Positions 25,339 to 39,521 of a DNA stretch of 64,000 nucleotides are shown here, one piece after another; positions within the stretch are counted from its first letter, which is position 1; every line of letters starts with the position of its first letter. The notes beneath the pieces are model-generated. The model ran no database searches. It saw only the letters and a program-made list of their open reading frames with translations, and was not told the origin of the DNA. The DNA lies in the NCBI RefSeq assembly GCF_947623445.1, contig NC_135247.1:3660501-3724500 (forward strand), written 5' to 3'. The position numbers and the translations under genes were made by a program. The DNA comes from Clavelina lepadiformis. Its lineage: Eukaryota; Chordata; Ascidiacea; Aplousobranchia; Clavelinidae.

Positions 25339-28300
25339 ATGGAAGTGGAATTTTTTCTTTGCAAAGGGGAATATTTCTCAAAGCGTCAAGAAGTAATTTA
25401 TAACCTTTTCATAAAGGCTATTCTTGTTCATGACTAAAGTGCAATAACTGAATTTCACAGACAGACTTAACATTTTGTACATCCTATTCTATTCGTATTT
25501 GCAGGGAATAACACCAACAACCCCGCAAGGAACACAGAAATGTTTACTGAAGGTGGATGAAGATGGTATGTTCCTCACCTGGGCCTTTTCATCTAGCAAG
25601 GTAAGCATAGCAAGCAAGGAAGCATGCTGGTAAGATATTCTTGACCAGTCTGCTGATAAATGTTAAAATGTTTTCAACCTTATAGGAAATACACACTTTG
25701 GAATGCACACGGATACGGGAAGTAAAAACAGGAGTTACACTAAAAGTAATGGTGTTCACTTTTTTGTTCTTTTTGTGAATGTTACATCTTTCAAACGTCA
25801 TTGAATTAATTTCTTTGCCTATTTACACCTTTATCTAAAAGAACTTCGCAGTCCATTAGTTTTTAGACCGTGTGTAAAATTTTACCAACTTCTACTGCTA
25901 AATTCAGGATGTGAAAGTCTTGTGTGAAATCGGAGACAATGACGTCAACATTATTCCTCGTGTATTGACAATATACCATGGACCTGAGATAGGGACCCCA
26001 ATAATTTCACAATTTATTGCTGAAAGTGCTGCAGTTGCTTCGGTAAATTGATACAGTACTAGTTTAGAGCAGATATTTTCCACATTCCTTTTTATTCAGT
26101 TGATCTCAGGAGCCTTGTAGTATTGGTTTTCTTTGTTTTTCTCAGAAATGGGTTGCTGGTTTAAACAAGATCATCCATTCAGTAAAGGCAAGACACCTTT
26201 CTACACTGGATATCATGAAGAAACAGTATGTTGATTTGTATCTTACTAATTAGTATTTTTGATTATAAATAGGTGTAGTCATAATCACATGCAGTATTTG
26301 TCATGTGTGTGATTTGTTGCTGTGTCACAATTTTTTATTTTTATTTTTTATCCATGGGGGAATACTCGTCTTTGTTTCTGTTAAATTAAACCTGAAATCG
26401 TAATAGTATGTTGTTGTTGATACTTTATGCAGTAACGCAACTAGAAGTGTAGTGTGATTACATTAAATCAAATGACCCGGTCATCATATCGCATATTGCC
26501 ATTTCCAGCCACTGCCACATATCAGTATTTATGTAGTCTTTAGCCCGTGGTTTGATAAATGACAGATATAATAATTAAGCTCTGTAATAGGCATTTGCAG
26601 CCCTGATTTATTAAATAGCCGAAAATGATATGAACAATTCTAACTACTATTGTCCTGATGCTGATTGTAAATACTGTTACACTTGATTGCTGATTAGGAT
26701 GATAGTATGAATGCGTATGCCATAGCATACTATACGCATATACTATGCGTATAGTATGCTACTAATGCTTAAGCATCTAAACATTTTTGTTTAGTTATAC
26801 ATGTGTATGTTATTGCAAAAGTGGTTACATTGAATACTGCGGTGAATACTGTATATACTCATTTTTTACTGTTTGGGTAAAGAGGCTAGACAAGATGCAA
26901 AAAATAGGCTTTAAAGGAACGGGGGAAAAAGTGGACATGGTCTATACATAAAATAGAAATTTTTATTTCGAAATGTTATTTAAGCAATGGGTTCAATTAA
27001 TATATGCCACAGTGTTTAGTTACATCCTAATAAATTCTGTAGTTTTATTAAAGCTTTTTGTTTTAGTAGATTTATATACAATACAGAGAATACATTCTAT
27101 TGTGCTCACATGCAATATGTGTTTAAAAAATTCTTCTTTATTCCAAGGATCAATACATAACTTAATTGCTTGGATAGAGTATTATTGATGGTTCTGCATC
27201 GTATGATGAACAACTTAACACTTCAACATATCAATGCTGGGCTTGTGCCTGTAGAGTCCACTTAAAATGCACAGTTTGTTTTCCGTAACCATGCAAAGTC
27301 TGTTGATTTGATTGAATGGTCATTGATTAAGTCTCAGCAAGGCAACTGCTGCAACTACTACACTTTAGTTACCAGCTTTGGTTTACTTGACCCCCAGTGG
27401 AATTCCATTTCTAAAATTGATTTTAGTAGCAATAACAAAAGTATTTTATAACTATCTGTTAATTGTTTAAGCATAATCTCAAAAACATATTTTCATATAT
27501 ATGTATATAGATAGATATGATCCTACATGTGTGATATTTTAATGAACTACATTAAAGAAACTTGTTTTAGCAAGAATTTACATCTTGCTTTGTTTAATTT
27601 TAATTTAACTTAATTTACAAACTTTTTTGTGTCCCAGGTGGAGAAGACTTCGTCTTTCTCAAAATAGCAAAGGCGTGATTCCAATTAGAAGGTATTTATT
27701 CTAAATATAGAAACTGTTTTATTAAAGTTTGTTTTTATGGTAATATATAATGTACTGGATGTAAATGATATCAAATGCTGCGATAATTTTGGCTTTAGGC
27801 ATAGTACTGGATACTATATTAGGGCCTTAACTTGATGCTGTGAAATTTTTCTGCCTTTATCGTATTTTAGTATCCATAGTTGGTGATTTTGCTGACAGTA
27901 ATTATACTTGTTGGGTTGTTCTTACTACAGTATGATTTATAGATTAGTGAAACATTTCGGTCATGACAGAAATGAAAAAGTTATTTTGTCAAAGTTGCTG
28001 AGTTGTGGCTTTTCATATACGAAGGTAGGTTTGAATAAATTAAAGGCCTGTTCGTGTTCTAAAATATCATACCAGTATCAAAGCTTGCTATTAAATAGTC
28101 ACACCCTCATTAGCTCTCTGTTCATGCCTTTAATTGTGATTGAATTTTAGTTAGACTTTAATAGTAACAAACATCGTGATAAAATTATGTCAAAAAATAT
28201 TTTGTATGTATGCGTTATATACCAGTAGTTCATTCTACTCAGGCTTATGAAGTTACATTCAAGTTGCTTATAATCCAATAATGAGTGATCTGAGAGATAT

Positions 28301-31300
28301 AAATAGTCTAAATCATATATACATCGATATTGCTCAAAGACATTAGTGATTTTTTGACTGCAGGCATAAACAGGTGATAATGCACTCACAAAAATCTTTC
28401 TGTAAAATATTACAATCATAATGTATCTTTCCATGTTATGAGGCAAATTATTTTCCAATTGTTAAAGAATCACCATTTTGTCATCATTTTTCTCGCAGAA
28501 TGCTGAAATTGATCCGGACGGTTTCACGTTTGAGGTATACAAGAAAATTCACCAGAAAATCTGCCAGCGTGACGACCTTCACGTTGTATTTGAAGAAGTG
28601 TAAGTTTCACATTTATTTCCTGTTTGTTGTGGTTATAACTAGCAACTTTTCCATAATGAAAATGCGCTCATGGTTTAACGTGAATAGCACAGGACAACTA
28701 AACTATGATACCAGGCAATGATTGCTTTTATTCATCACTGTATTATACTTCTACATATTGGAATGTGGCATGTAGTTTTATGATTTAAAAGCATCAAGTA
28801 GCATCAATGGTCAAAAACTGACAGACTAAAAAACTAACTGCAAACTGATAACTACTTCATCTTCATTAACAAGTTTCTCACCACATACATTCTTAATGGC
28901 ATTAAACAAGTGTCAGAGGGAGTCCCTTTGTAACATTAAACATGCAGCCACCAGCTGGTATTGTTTATTCTGTGACAAGTTGTTAAAAATACAACAGCAT
29001 TTCTACTTATAATTGGGTAGTTTTGTGGCGTGTGCAGAACTCCATGCATTTATAGTGTAGTTCCCTGAGCTTTCCTTAAATGCTAATGTTGCTGATAACA
29101 AAGCAACTTTGATGGGAAAGTGTGGTTGCTTCTGGGTAAGACAAAAGCACAATTTTGGCTGTCCTAGAATAATGTTGTAATGTGAATTATAATAATGTGT
29201 GATTCACCCACAAAGCTTGCACATTAATATATATTGTGTTCATTTGCCTGGTTTGCCTTGGTGTCTCACTTACTGTGTATGATATTATGCACCACATTTG
29301 ATTGTCAGATAAATATCGTAAACAACGGATGTGGCACATTTTCTTTTCTACAGTGTCCTCTTTCAAATTTCATTTAATACCAGTTGTAAAACATTTTGAC
29401 ATTAAAATCCTCGCCTTGCTAATATTCCAATTTTCAAATGCTGTATTTTGTTGTACTACTATCAGTATGGTAGTAATTGTTAAAAGGAGGCTAAAGCAGT
29501 GATTGCTATTACAGAGTAACAAATGGTTCAAGTCACATAACTTTGTCCCAGTTTGTAAAATGGTTAAATGAAAACCAACGAGATCCACGGCTCAACGAAA
29601 TTCTAGTACCTACTTTTGATGATAAAGCCGCTAAGAGCATCATAGAAAAATATGAACATTGCTCGAAAAATCAAAAAAACAGTGAGTCAGTATAATTTGA
29701 TATTCCATAGTATTTTCACTCTTTAAATTTATTAGTAAAGTTTCATGTTTGACTGCATCATAGTTCGTTTTAAATTTGTCAAGGGATTTTTCTTTTCATA
29801 CTTAAGGGGTTTTCATTTGTAGATCAACTCTCACTGCAGGGATTTTCCGATTATCTTGCAAGTGATGACAACATGCTTGTATACCCTGAACATATCTCAG
29901 TGCATCAAGACATGGACCAGCCGCTAAGCCATTATTTTATTAGTTCATCTCATAATACATACCTGACTGGTAATTTGTGGTTTGGACATTTTCAAGTCGT
30001 TTGTTATTTTTATGTAATGTTTCAGAATGGTAAGCTGTTATTTCTATAATTAAGGTCGCCAAGTTCACGGCAAATCTTCAGTTGACATTTACAGACATGT
30101 TTTACTCAGTGGTTGCAGGTTAGTATCCTGAGAAATTTACCTAACGTTCTAAGAATAAACTTAAGCAATGGCCATAATGACACTTTATAGCTGTACGTTT
30201 CCTGTAAATGACTGGTTACTACATTGTAATTCTAAGTTTTACCTCTGAAGTTGTTCTGCTGACCTTTTCGGTCGTTTTTTAATGTGTGAGTAAGTTTATT
30301 GCGTGAGTTTAGGATCAAACTTGCTTAATCAGATTAAAGCGTTTTTATTTACTTGAATTAATCAAATCAACAGAGCATCATGCAGTTACCTAATCTTTTT
30401 TATTGGTTGGGTTGTAATTTAATAACATAATCTTACTCAATAAGAAAAGGTGCTCAGCTGGTGAATTAATTCTTTTATGAACCAACCATTCCAACATTGT
30501 AATCTGTAAAGCACCTTTTGTTATTGATATTATGTCTGGTCGCGAACATTGTGTTTATTAACTTATCACTTTGCTTTTGGAATGTTAATCATGCAAGCTG
30601 GCTGTAAGAGATCTGTTACACTCTGTCTCTAACACAGATTAATAATAACATACATCAGAGTTTTATTTGGGTTGTAACACATGCCTGTTGATTACAGTTT
30701 ACACATATATCAGCTGATGAATGCAGCTAACACAGAGTGTCATATGGCGTTTTAGTTCCTGTGCATTACTGGAAGCAATAAATTTAACTACCTGTGTGTA
30801 TAAATAGACTCGTGGTGTCCCTTGGTGACTAGCATTTGGGTTAAAATCTTATGGCTAGTATGTTATTCTATCTTTTTGTAATTATTTGGCAATTAGATTT
30901 ATCTTGCTTCTGGTTCGTGGAAGATCCCATTATTCAAAAGATTATTAAGTTCATGCGGGTTTATGCAAAGCAGGATATTGGCCTCACCTGCCTATTCAAA
31001 TGCATGAATCATCATTTTAAGTTTATTATTTGCCATTTTTTCATCACAAAATTGACGTCATGTGCCCTTGTTAAACCACCATTGCTTGTTATGTGTGATT
31101 AAAAATCTGAAAATAAAGCAAAAAGTTGAAAATTTTAAATAAGCTTGTCAAAATTTAGATGCATTGAGCTTGACTGCTGGGATGGAAAAGATGGTGAACC
31201 AATCATAACACACGGCAAAGCGATGTGTACAGATATTGTTTTCAAGCAAGCCCTGGTTGCAATAAAAGAATCTGCCTTTATTACTTCAGATTTCCCTGTT

Positions 31301-34300
31301 ATTTTGTCATTTGAAACTCGTTGCAGGTATGGTATGTTACTAATTTAAGCAAAATCGGACAACACTCTGCAAACATCAAATTAATGTGGAAAATATTTCT
31401 CGAACTTAACACATGCAAACGTTATCAATGTATAGCAAGGTGCAGCAGGCGAAAATGGCAAAATACTGCGAAGAAATTTTTGGAGATTTGCTTCTGAGCA
31501 AGGGCTTGCCAAATTATCCTGTACGTACCACAAATTGTAACTAGTTTTTGATTATTAAACCTATTAAAATGCAAACAAATTATAATAAAAACAAGTGGTA
31601 TATATATATATATATGTATATATATGATAAAACGTATAGTGCTTCCTACTGAGGACCTACTAAGTTTATTTTGTTATGAATTGGCTAACGCAAAAATTCA
31701 TATTAATCAATGAAACCTTCGGGCAAATGCACATAACATGCATCCATAGTTCCATAAGTATTCATTTTACAACACAGCTTGAACCTGGCGTTCCACTTCC
31801 TTCTCCAAATACGTTGAAAGGAAAAATCTTAATAAAGAATAAACGTCTTGACCCAGAAATTGAGAAAGGTTAGTGTGGTTGATGCTTTATACGTTTATAC
31901 TTGTTAAACATTGACAGACTGTGAAAAATGTTAGGCTTTAACTTTGCATGAAAAGCATATGGTTACGGACAAAGAATTGTTAAATCTTTATTGTCATGAT
32001 TTTCAGTTTGTTTGAAAGACATAGATTTTTTCCATATTTTGTGCAATTGAGCAGTTGCATTGGTCTCATTGTATAAGATAAAAAGATTTTATATAGCACA
32101 TGTGCAGCTTTGAAGATGACTTAATAGATGGATTTTGTTTTGTTTTTTACATCAAACTATTGATTTATTCAAGACTTGTGTGAATAATTCATGGAATTGC
32201 TTATTATGACCCAGACTCTGAAAGTGATGGTGGCTGCTGTTTCTTTTCACTTTTTCCCACCTCTAGGTTCCCATAGGCTTGTGCGAATTATTATTGGAGG
32301 ATATAATGTAATTATGCATTAGCAAATGACATCACTGTAATGTTATTTGAAGCTTGTCACTAACAATTCATGGTTGCAGATTGCAACTGTCAAAACTTTT
32401 TTCTTTAAGTTTTTTCATGGAAATTCTTTCGATTGTCTTTCCATTCAATTTTAACCTTTATTATTTCGATTTGATTTTTCATCACGCTAAATTCCATGCA
32501 AGTAGCTTATTTTATAATTTTCCCACACTTTAATTTTAAATCATGGCTCTATTTTTTATCCGATGTATCTTATATTGACATGTTGGCTGTCATGGCAAAT
32601 GAAGCAGACAGGCACAAAATAGCTCATTGAATAGTATAATTATATATATCGTTTTTTGCATTGCTCAGCTCAACTAGAAAATATTCGCCGTGAAGAAGAA
32701 ATAGTAGTTGAAGAAGAAACAGGTAATGTTTAGTTAGTCATGTAGTTAATAATAAATTTGTGTGTTTTTCTCATTAATAGACAATTTTATTGATTTTTTT
32801 GCCCTTTGTTTCTGGCATTCCCTTGGCTGTTAAAATCGAATTTTTTTCTCAACATCTGTTTAAAGTGAGGAAAACTTGTTTTCGTAGTTACTCAAACTTT
32901 CCCCATATGTTTAGGTTTTTTTTGCTAATTTGTTTGTAAGTTTCTGTTTTCTCCAACTAGGAATTTTATTTGAATATATGTAGGTCATTTTTTTGACATT
33001 TATGTTTTCACGATTGATAAGTTTTGTTTCACATTTTCTTGCAATGGTTCAAATGCAATTAAATTGCTTTTTGCCCTGCTACCCTGGTTTAAGTGAAATT
33101 GTCAAATTTTCAGAGGAGGCACATCCCGAGTTACAGGCAGTGCAGACAAGTGACAAAAGAGCAACTACACCCAGCCCACACAATGAAGCAACGGAAGAGG
33201 TAAATATGATTGATGCTTTTGTATAACCAATGTTGCCAACTGCAACCACTTCGAAACATTGACTTTTGCCAAGACTTGATGTTTTTAGGAAAGCCAAAGA
33301 CAAGTTGACTATGACTGTTGTTTGTTTTTCATACAAAATACAGTCATGGTGTATGCAATGTGCTGATATGTAAATTATTGCTTGTTTGCTTGCTTGACGC
33401 CGATTGGATCCTCAAAATGTCAACATTGATTATTTCTAGCTTTCGTCAAAGAACCTTGTCAAAGAAACAAATACTCGCACTCTTGACAAGACAAAAGTTT
33501 CTGTCAAAAAAGTAAGCTACAGGATGGTAGTGTTGTTTTGTCATTTTTCAAAAGCTCACTAATTAGTTTCTACGTATGCAGAACCAATCATTAACCATCC
33601 CATGGTAAACATCACATCTGACTTAAGAACCATAAGGACCATTACTTCTTCTTCTATATTCGCTTTACAATCTCCTGTTTTATGTAAAAATCTTTTTCGT
33701 ATATTTTATAAATGTTTATGCAAGCATACTCGCAAAGGTTTAAGCTTGTCACGGTGTATGTAATCAGTGGTCATGTTCTTAAAGGTCATTCCCCTTAATA
33801 CATTCTAATGCAATATTGTCTGGAAGAAATTCAATAATAAAACAATTTTTATTAATTTTATTGATTTTTTTGCTTGAAAAGACTTTTATTGGCGGGCCGA
33901 TTTTAATGTTTTTTTCTGGACGAATTTTAAGCCAAAACAAAACAGTTAATTATAGTAACCAAATTTCAAAACATTGAAATTCAGTCACTGAAAACAAAAA
34001 CTTACAAAATTTTAAAATTTGGATTGTTGTTTAACAAGTTTGAATCGCTGAACTTAAATAGATATTAAATATATTGAATGACCACATGCGTCTCCATAGA
34101 ACCACTCAATAATTTATGATATGCGCTACACTTTTTACATCCAGATCCAATCATACATCTCCACATATCTCATTTGTTGATTAATTCAACGTATCATATA
34201 AAGACTTACAAGCTGTATCACCACCAACATGTTACCCTCCCTGGTAGCATTGAGTATCCTCAAACGTTTTATCGCTGGTGACTGATCAAGCATCATCTAT

Positions 34301-37300
34301 TTAGACCGTCAGTTCCTCGGCCAGTGAAAAAGATGAAGATGACTCATTAATGGCTACCTTAGAGCCGTACACCAAAACGTCGTCCACTAATATTCATCCC
34401 TTCCTCTCATCTATAGTGAGCTATTGTCAATCCGTCAAGTTTCCTGGCCTGAAAAACTTCGATGGTAAAATGTTTAAGTAGTTTGTAATGGTACTTATGC
34501 ACTTGCTTACACACTTACGACACTTGCTAATTTTTAACGTAATTGATATGTCTCAACTTGATAACGCTTTTGGTTCTTATTAATCTGGTTTCCACGTGAA
34601 CTTTTGGTACCATTTATGGTTTTTGTTTTATTTATCTGTTAGGTGACAGTCAAAAGCATTGTTATCAGATGTCTTCCTTCAGTGAGACACAGGGATTGAG
34701 TTATGTCAAGTCGAACCCGATTGAATTTGTTAGGTAGCCTGCTTTCATATTTTCACACATTGAGTCAATTATTGATGTTAATCAAGTTTGAATTTGGGCA
34801 TGAGCACATTAATAATAATACATTAATATTTTAAAGGAATATAACATGCAATTTTGAACAACTACACCGATTTTCTTTCCGATTTTATGTTAAATTTGCA
34901 TGAAAGTGTCAGCATCGTTTCATGCTTTTACTTGCTGGTGTAGCATTAATAGACGCAATATATAATACGTCTGCTGTTTGATATACTATAAAGGACATGA
35001 GATATGTATGATAAGGTATTAATGTTGCAGTTATAATCGAAATCAGCTCAGTCGAATTTATCCAAAAGGAGCAAGAATTGACTCAACCAATTACATGCCT
35101 CAGATTTTCTGGGATGCCGGCTGCCAACTTGTGGCTTTGAATTTCCAAACAAACGGTAGGTTTGTTTGCGACAAACTGTGCAATAACTGCCCACATACTT
35201 GCCTGGTAATTCTGGTTTCATTTTTGCTGGTTAACTTACTGTAGCTCTATGTAGTCAGTCTCGTACAAGATTTTTAAAATTAAAGTATGTTGTGTAAAGT
35301 TATGTTTCAGTTTCTAGCTTTACTTTACTTTTACACACTAATGGAAATTGAAATACAATAACATCGGTAAGAGTTGAAGCCATGTAAGATGTCCTTTGCT
35401 TTCCATTCTCATTGTCATGATTTTTTGTCAAGATTTGGGAATGCAGTTGAACATGGGAAAGTTTGATTACAATGGAAGGTGCGGATACCTCCTAAAGCCG
35501 AAGTTCCTTCTTAGAGAAAGCAAACCGTTTGACCTATTTACTGAGTCTACCCTTGACGGGGTCATCGCGGCACAGTGTGGGGTCAAGGTACAAATGTTTG
35601 TGTTTGATTAAATTAAGTCCACAGACATACAACGGAACCTGTGGTTAGCAGTTTTATCTTAACCTACTTGTTTATTGTTGAACTCACCATTTAGATTTTC
35701 TTCTATATACATAAAGATATTCAAAATACTAGTTGTGCAGTAAGTAAAGAATATTTAGAGCAAGTTTTGCGAATTTTTTATTTCAGATCATTTCCGGTCA
35801 ATTTGTATCTGATAAACCCATCACTACATACGTTGAAGTGGAAATGTGTGGTTTGCCAAATGACACAATAAGAAAGGAATTTAGGACGTCCATGATTGTT
35901 GGAAATGGTTTAAATCCACAATACAATAATGAGTTTTTATTTCGAAAGGTAAATTACATGCTGCTATCGACCCTCCTGCTTTTTAAAATGTCATCGCAGT
36001 AGCAGTATTCTGATAATAACTGTACAACCAACTTCGAAATAAAACATTTGCGCACTACGAACGAAGTATTGTTATGGCAGACATTGAGTGGTGTCATGAT
36101 ATTACAAAGTTTCATGCGTGGTCTCGACTTTCACCACCAAGTGAGTCATGCATTTTTTACTTCCTAGGTGATCTATCCTGACCTTGCGCTTTTAAGATTT
36201 ACCCTCTACGACGACAGTAAGCAGTTACTTGGCCAAAGAGTCGTTCCACTAAGTGGTTTGCAAACAGGCTATCGGTATGTTGCACTGAGGACAGCTTCTG
36301 GGATCCCGTTGGATTCAACAACTATTTTTGTTAAAATTACACTCAGAAGTTACGTGCCTGACAGTCTGTTAGGTACGTGTCGTTTAGTATAAGATAATAT
36401 CATAACTTAATATCACTGATACAAGTGAAGCGTGTCGTAACATGTTAAGGTTGAAAAATCATTGCAGTATGGTAACAATTTTTAAGAACTAAATTAAACT
36501 GAAAAATATGCACAGAAATTTTTAAAACTTCAGATTAATTTTTAATCATTGAATTTATTAATAGTGCTTAGTAATTATTTTGTTTAAACATGATTTTTTC
36601 AGCTATAACGAATGCGCTTGAGAACCCGAAGGCTCATCTTGCATTACTAGACCAGCATGAGCAGCAGTTGAAATGTTTCGAGGATGACGATGTAAGTCTT
36701 GTGATCTCTGTGGTCTACTCATTCCCACACAAGGATAGTTGTGTTTTAAATTCTATAGTGTAGATTCTACTGCAGTTATATAACGATGGTAAGATCCACA
36801 ACGAGAACCATGTCCGGGTTCAACTGTAGAAGATTAATTAAGTTTTATAATTATGAGATGTTTGATAGAACTGCACGTTATCTTTTTTCCATCATAGTCT
36901 TCATTTGATTTTCTCTTGTCTGTCCAGAGCGAAGATCTTCCAATACCAGCGAACAACGTAAAACCCTCCACCACTGTCGAAAAGAATATGTCGCAAATTA
37001 ATCTTATCTCCGGGGAAACACAACAGGGAACGCTGAGACCGGCAAAAGAGAAGAAGAATAAGGAAAATGTTACAGCTCCCAATTCCAGCATCAACAACAT
37101 CCACCAAACTCTCTACTCGAAAAAATCAGAAGAGAAAAGGGCAATGGATGGTAAGGCAACAAAATATGCTCAAGATTGCTCGTTTATGTATTTTATTGTC
37201 CTGTAAAAAGCTGTGATGGTATTTGCCTGTGTCAGCTGCTCAGTGGATCATCTGTATCTTTGTACTGGTCTTAGGAGAACTGGGTTTGGAAAAATTTAAC

Positions 37301-39010
37301 CTTGCAATATTTTTTGTAACAGATGTTTTGGAACGTGCAGCGGTTTCCATGGACATGCTTTTTAAACATCCTATTTACCTCAAAGCATTGGAGCGGCACA
37401 ATAAAGAATGCAATAAGATGCATAAAAAATTGGAAAAGGTGCTTTCCAGTGGAACATTGAATTATTCTAATTTCTGTTTACAAAAACTGTTATAAATTTG
37501 CTTATTTTTCTACCTACAACAACATTACCTGGCTTTGAGTTATTTACTATTTACATTATTATTTCATTGTTGATGGTCGTAATAAATTTAATGATCATGG
37601 TTTCCAGCAAAGATCGAAGCAGAAGGAAATGGATGAAGGAAAAAAATCAAACAGCTGTTGTCTTTTTGGGTAATAAAGATTTGCTTTCATCTGTAAAAAA
37701 TTCCATTGCACTCTCTGATTCTACACATTAGCCTTTTATTCTTAAGTACAGTAACTTGAAATGGTGTACCGTATGTAGGCCGTGCAAAATCATGTTGTTT
37801 TAGTTATTCCAAGTTGCTATTACTCTAGTCTGACTATGGTATCTACTGTGTTTTTCCTTAGAAAACTGCGTCGTAAAGTTTTTGATTTTTAAAAAGCCCT
37901 GAAAACTCAATTTTTTTCGATGCATAGCTTCACACACAGTCATATATTCCTTTGTAATAGCATTGATACAAATGCAACTACATCTTTCTCTCATAAATTT
38001 CATAACCCTTTAGCTGGATTCAATTAAAAATGAGATAGGGTAGCAAAGCTAAGGCTGTTACTTGCTACCTTCTAGCCGAAAGCATTTTCAAAAGCTTTTG
38101 TAACAGGATGGTTATTATCCTGTTGAAGCTAAATTCGGGGATCGTTATTCTTTTGAGGTGAAACACAATATTATAATAGACCTGAAAGTAAATTTTAATC
38201 CAGTCTTTGTTTTCAGTGCTACACCTCGTCGAAGAAGAAATGGAGCCTCATACAAGGACCATTCTCCAGAAGTAGTTGTTTAAATGCAGTTAAAAGATGG
38301 GATATATTACACTACCTTAGGATATTGGTAAGTCCACATGTGAAATTTACTAATTAAGTAGTTTTGGAAATTTTTAAGATGAATGGTGTGGATGGTTTTG
38401 AATCTACAACAAAAACCACCATCAATGGTATGTGTCCGGATAAGAAAAAAGCTGCTCTTGTTGCATCTCTGGATGCCATTCACGAGGAGGCAATAGAGAA
38501 TTTAAAGACAATACAATTAAAGTAGGCAGATTCTTTGGGGTAGAGTGACATTTTTCATCAATACCATTTCCGAGGAAGGCTTAAAACAATCAGTGTTTTT
38601 TTTAAGTGAAATGGCTGGCTTGACTCAAAGTCAAACCAAAAAATGGATGGAAGACTCAAAGAAAATCAGCAAAGACAAAACCATTCCACCTCCCGAGAGG
38701 GAGAGAAGAATTCGCGATCTGCAAAGTCTTGAAGTGAAACGTTTTATGGAAGAAAGACAAACGGTAAGCTAAATGCATCTGGTAGAGGGTTAAAATCCCG
38801 TTTAAAGAAATGTCATTAAATCACCCGTCAATGCCTTGTACTATTTAAACTCAACTCAGCCGTTGTATTAATAGTCCTGCTTAAACAGTAACATGAATTG
38901 TAATCTTTTAGCTGAAAAATCGACATGGAAAGCAGCGTAGCAAGTTGGAATCGTTTCAGCTTGAAGAGGCTGAAAAAATGCATAAATTGATCGAAAACGA
39001 ATTAGCTTAA
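25339..39010 (+). CDS. plcb4: Phospholipase C beta 4-type enzyme, 31 exons
   Basis: Exons: 25339-25392, 25505-25600, 25686-25745, 25908-26042, 26146-26225, 27638-27691, 27931-28024, 28499-28599, 29515-29681, 29823-29969, 30055-30118, 31159-31326, 31436-31520, 31778-31868, 32669-32722, 33114-33199, 33440-33511, 34305-34464, 34643-34733, 35031-35155, 35433-35587, 35787-35948, 36168-36372, 36603-36691, 36928-37150, 37323-37438, 37608-37669, 38217-38271, 38379-38521, 38607-38763, 38912-39010. Phases agree throughout; 1149 aa (human PLCB4 about 1175). The enzyme cleaves PIP2 to IP3 and diacylglycerol at the plasma membrane under Gq. Order: PH (1-130), EF hands (140-300), X (His323 in SSHNTYLTG, Glu354/Asp356 in [10 protein letters not shown], His369 in [11 protein letters not shown]), acidic linker (465-555), Y ([18 protein letters not shown]), C2 (700-830), Gq-binding coiled-coil tail. 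CWDGK and [10 protein letters not shown] are the B4 type. Exons 1, 28 and 29 are the least certain. The start is the ATG before FFLCKGEYF, which aligns with the PLCB4 N-terminus. Confidence 0.93.
26724..26760. repeat. Perfect 17-bp hairpin in PLC intron 5
   Basis: AGCATACTATACGCATA (26724-26740) is followed by a TAC loop and its exact complement (26744-26760). Related GTATGC/GCGTAT words continue 20 bp upstream. It could be an unstable palindrome, a relic of a miniature element, or a small structured RNA. It is too short to be an animal microRNA precursor. Confidence 0.85.
31597..31627. repeat. TA microsatellite in PLC intron 13
   Basis: A run of TA dinucleotides interrupted by one TG. No function inferred. 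Confidence 0.85.
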
Positions 39011-39515
39011 TAAGGTTCAGCAAATATCATATCACTGTGTCTTCATCAGTTCTTCAGTCCATCTTTTTAGTACAATCAGTTCACCTTTTTATAGTACTAA
39101 CAATCCCATAGCAGTGAAATAGTTAAAAGATGCTAAAAATGCACAAAGTCTTCATTTAGTTCAAAAATCGAGTGTCTTTGGTTTGGTGCGATGGCTGTCA
39201 TGATACTATGCTGTGTATGTTTCGTACCCTGTGTTGATAAGGTTGTTTGTGACCCTTTATTTTTGTCCCTTCATTGCTGGCTTGAGAGTTATTCATTTTA
39301 TTCCAAGAAAAGTTTCTATAGCTTCATAATGTTTATATTTAAATGGTATGTCCAGGAGCATGGCAACAACATGTTTTCTGAATGTAGATAACATAAGCAT
39401 TAAGCATGTACCGTACTTTATTTGCTATCTATGTCACACTTTTTCTATTTTAATGCAAAGTATATGGAAAATGAACATAAACGTACTGCAGTTATTTTGC
39501 TGTGAAAAAATGTTA

Positions 39516-39521
39516 TAATAA
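39516..39521 (+). terminator. Probable polyadenylation signal of the PLC gene
   Basis: The first AATAAA after the PLC stop codon, 506 bp downstream. Other AT-rich variants follow further on. Confidence 0.5.
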
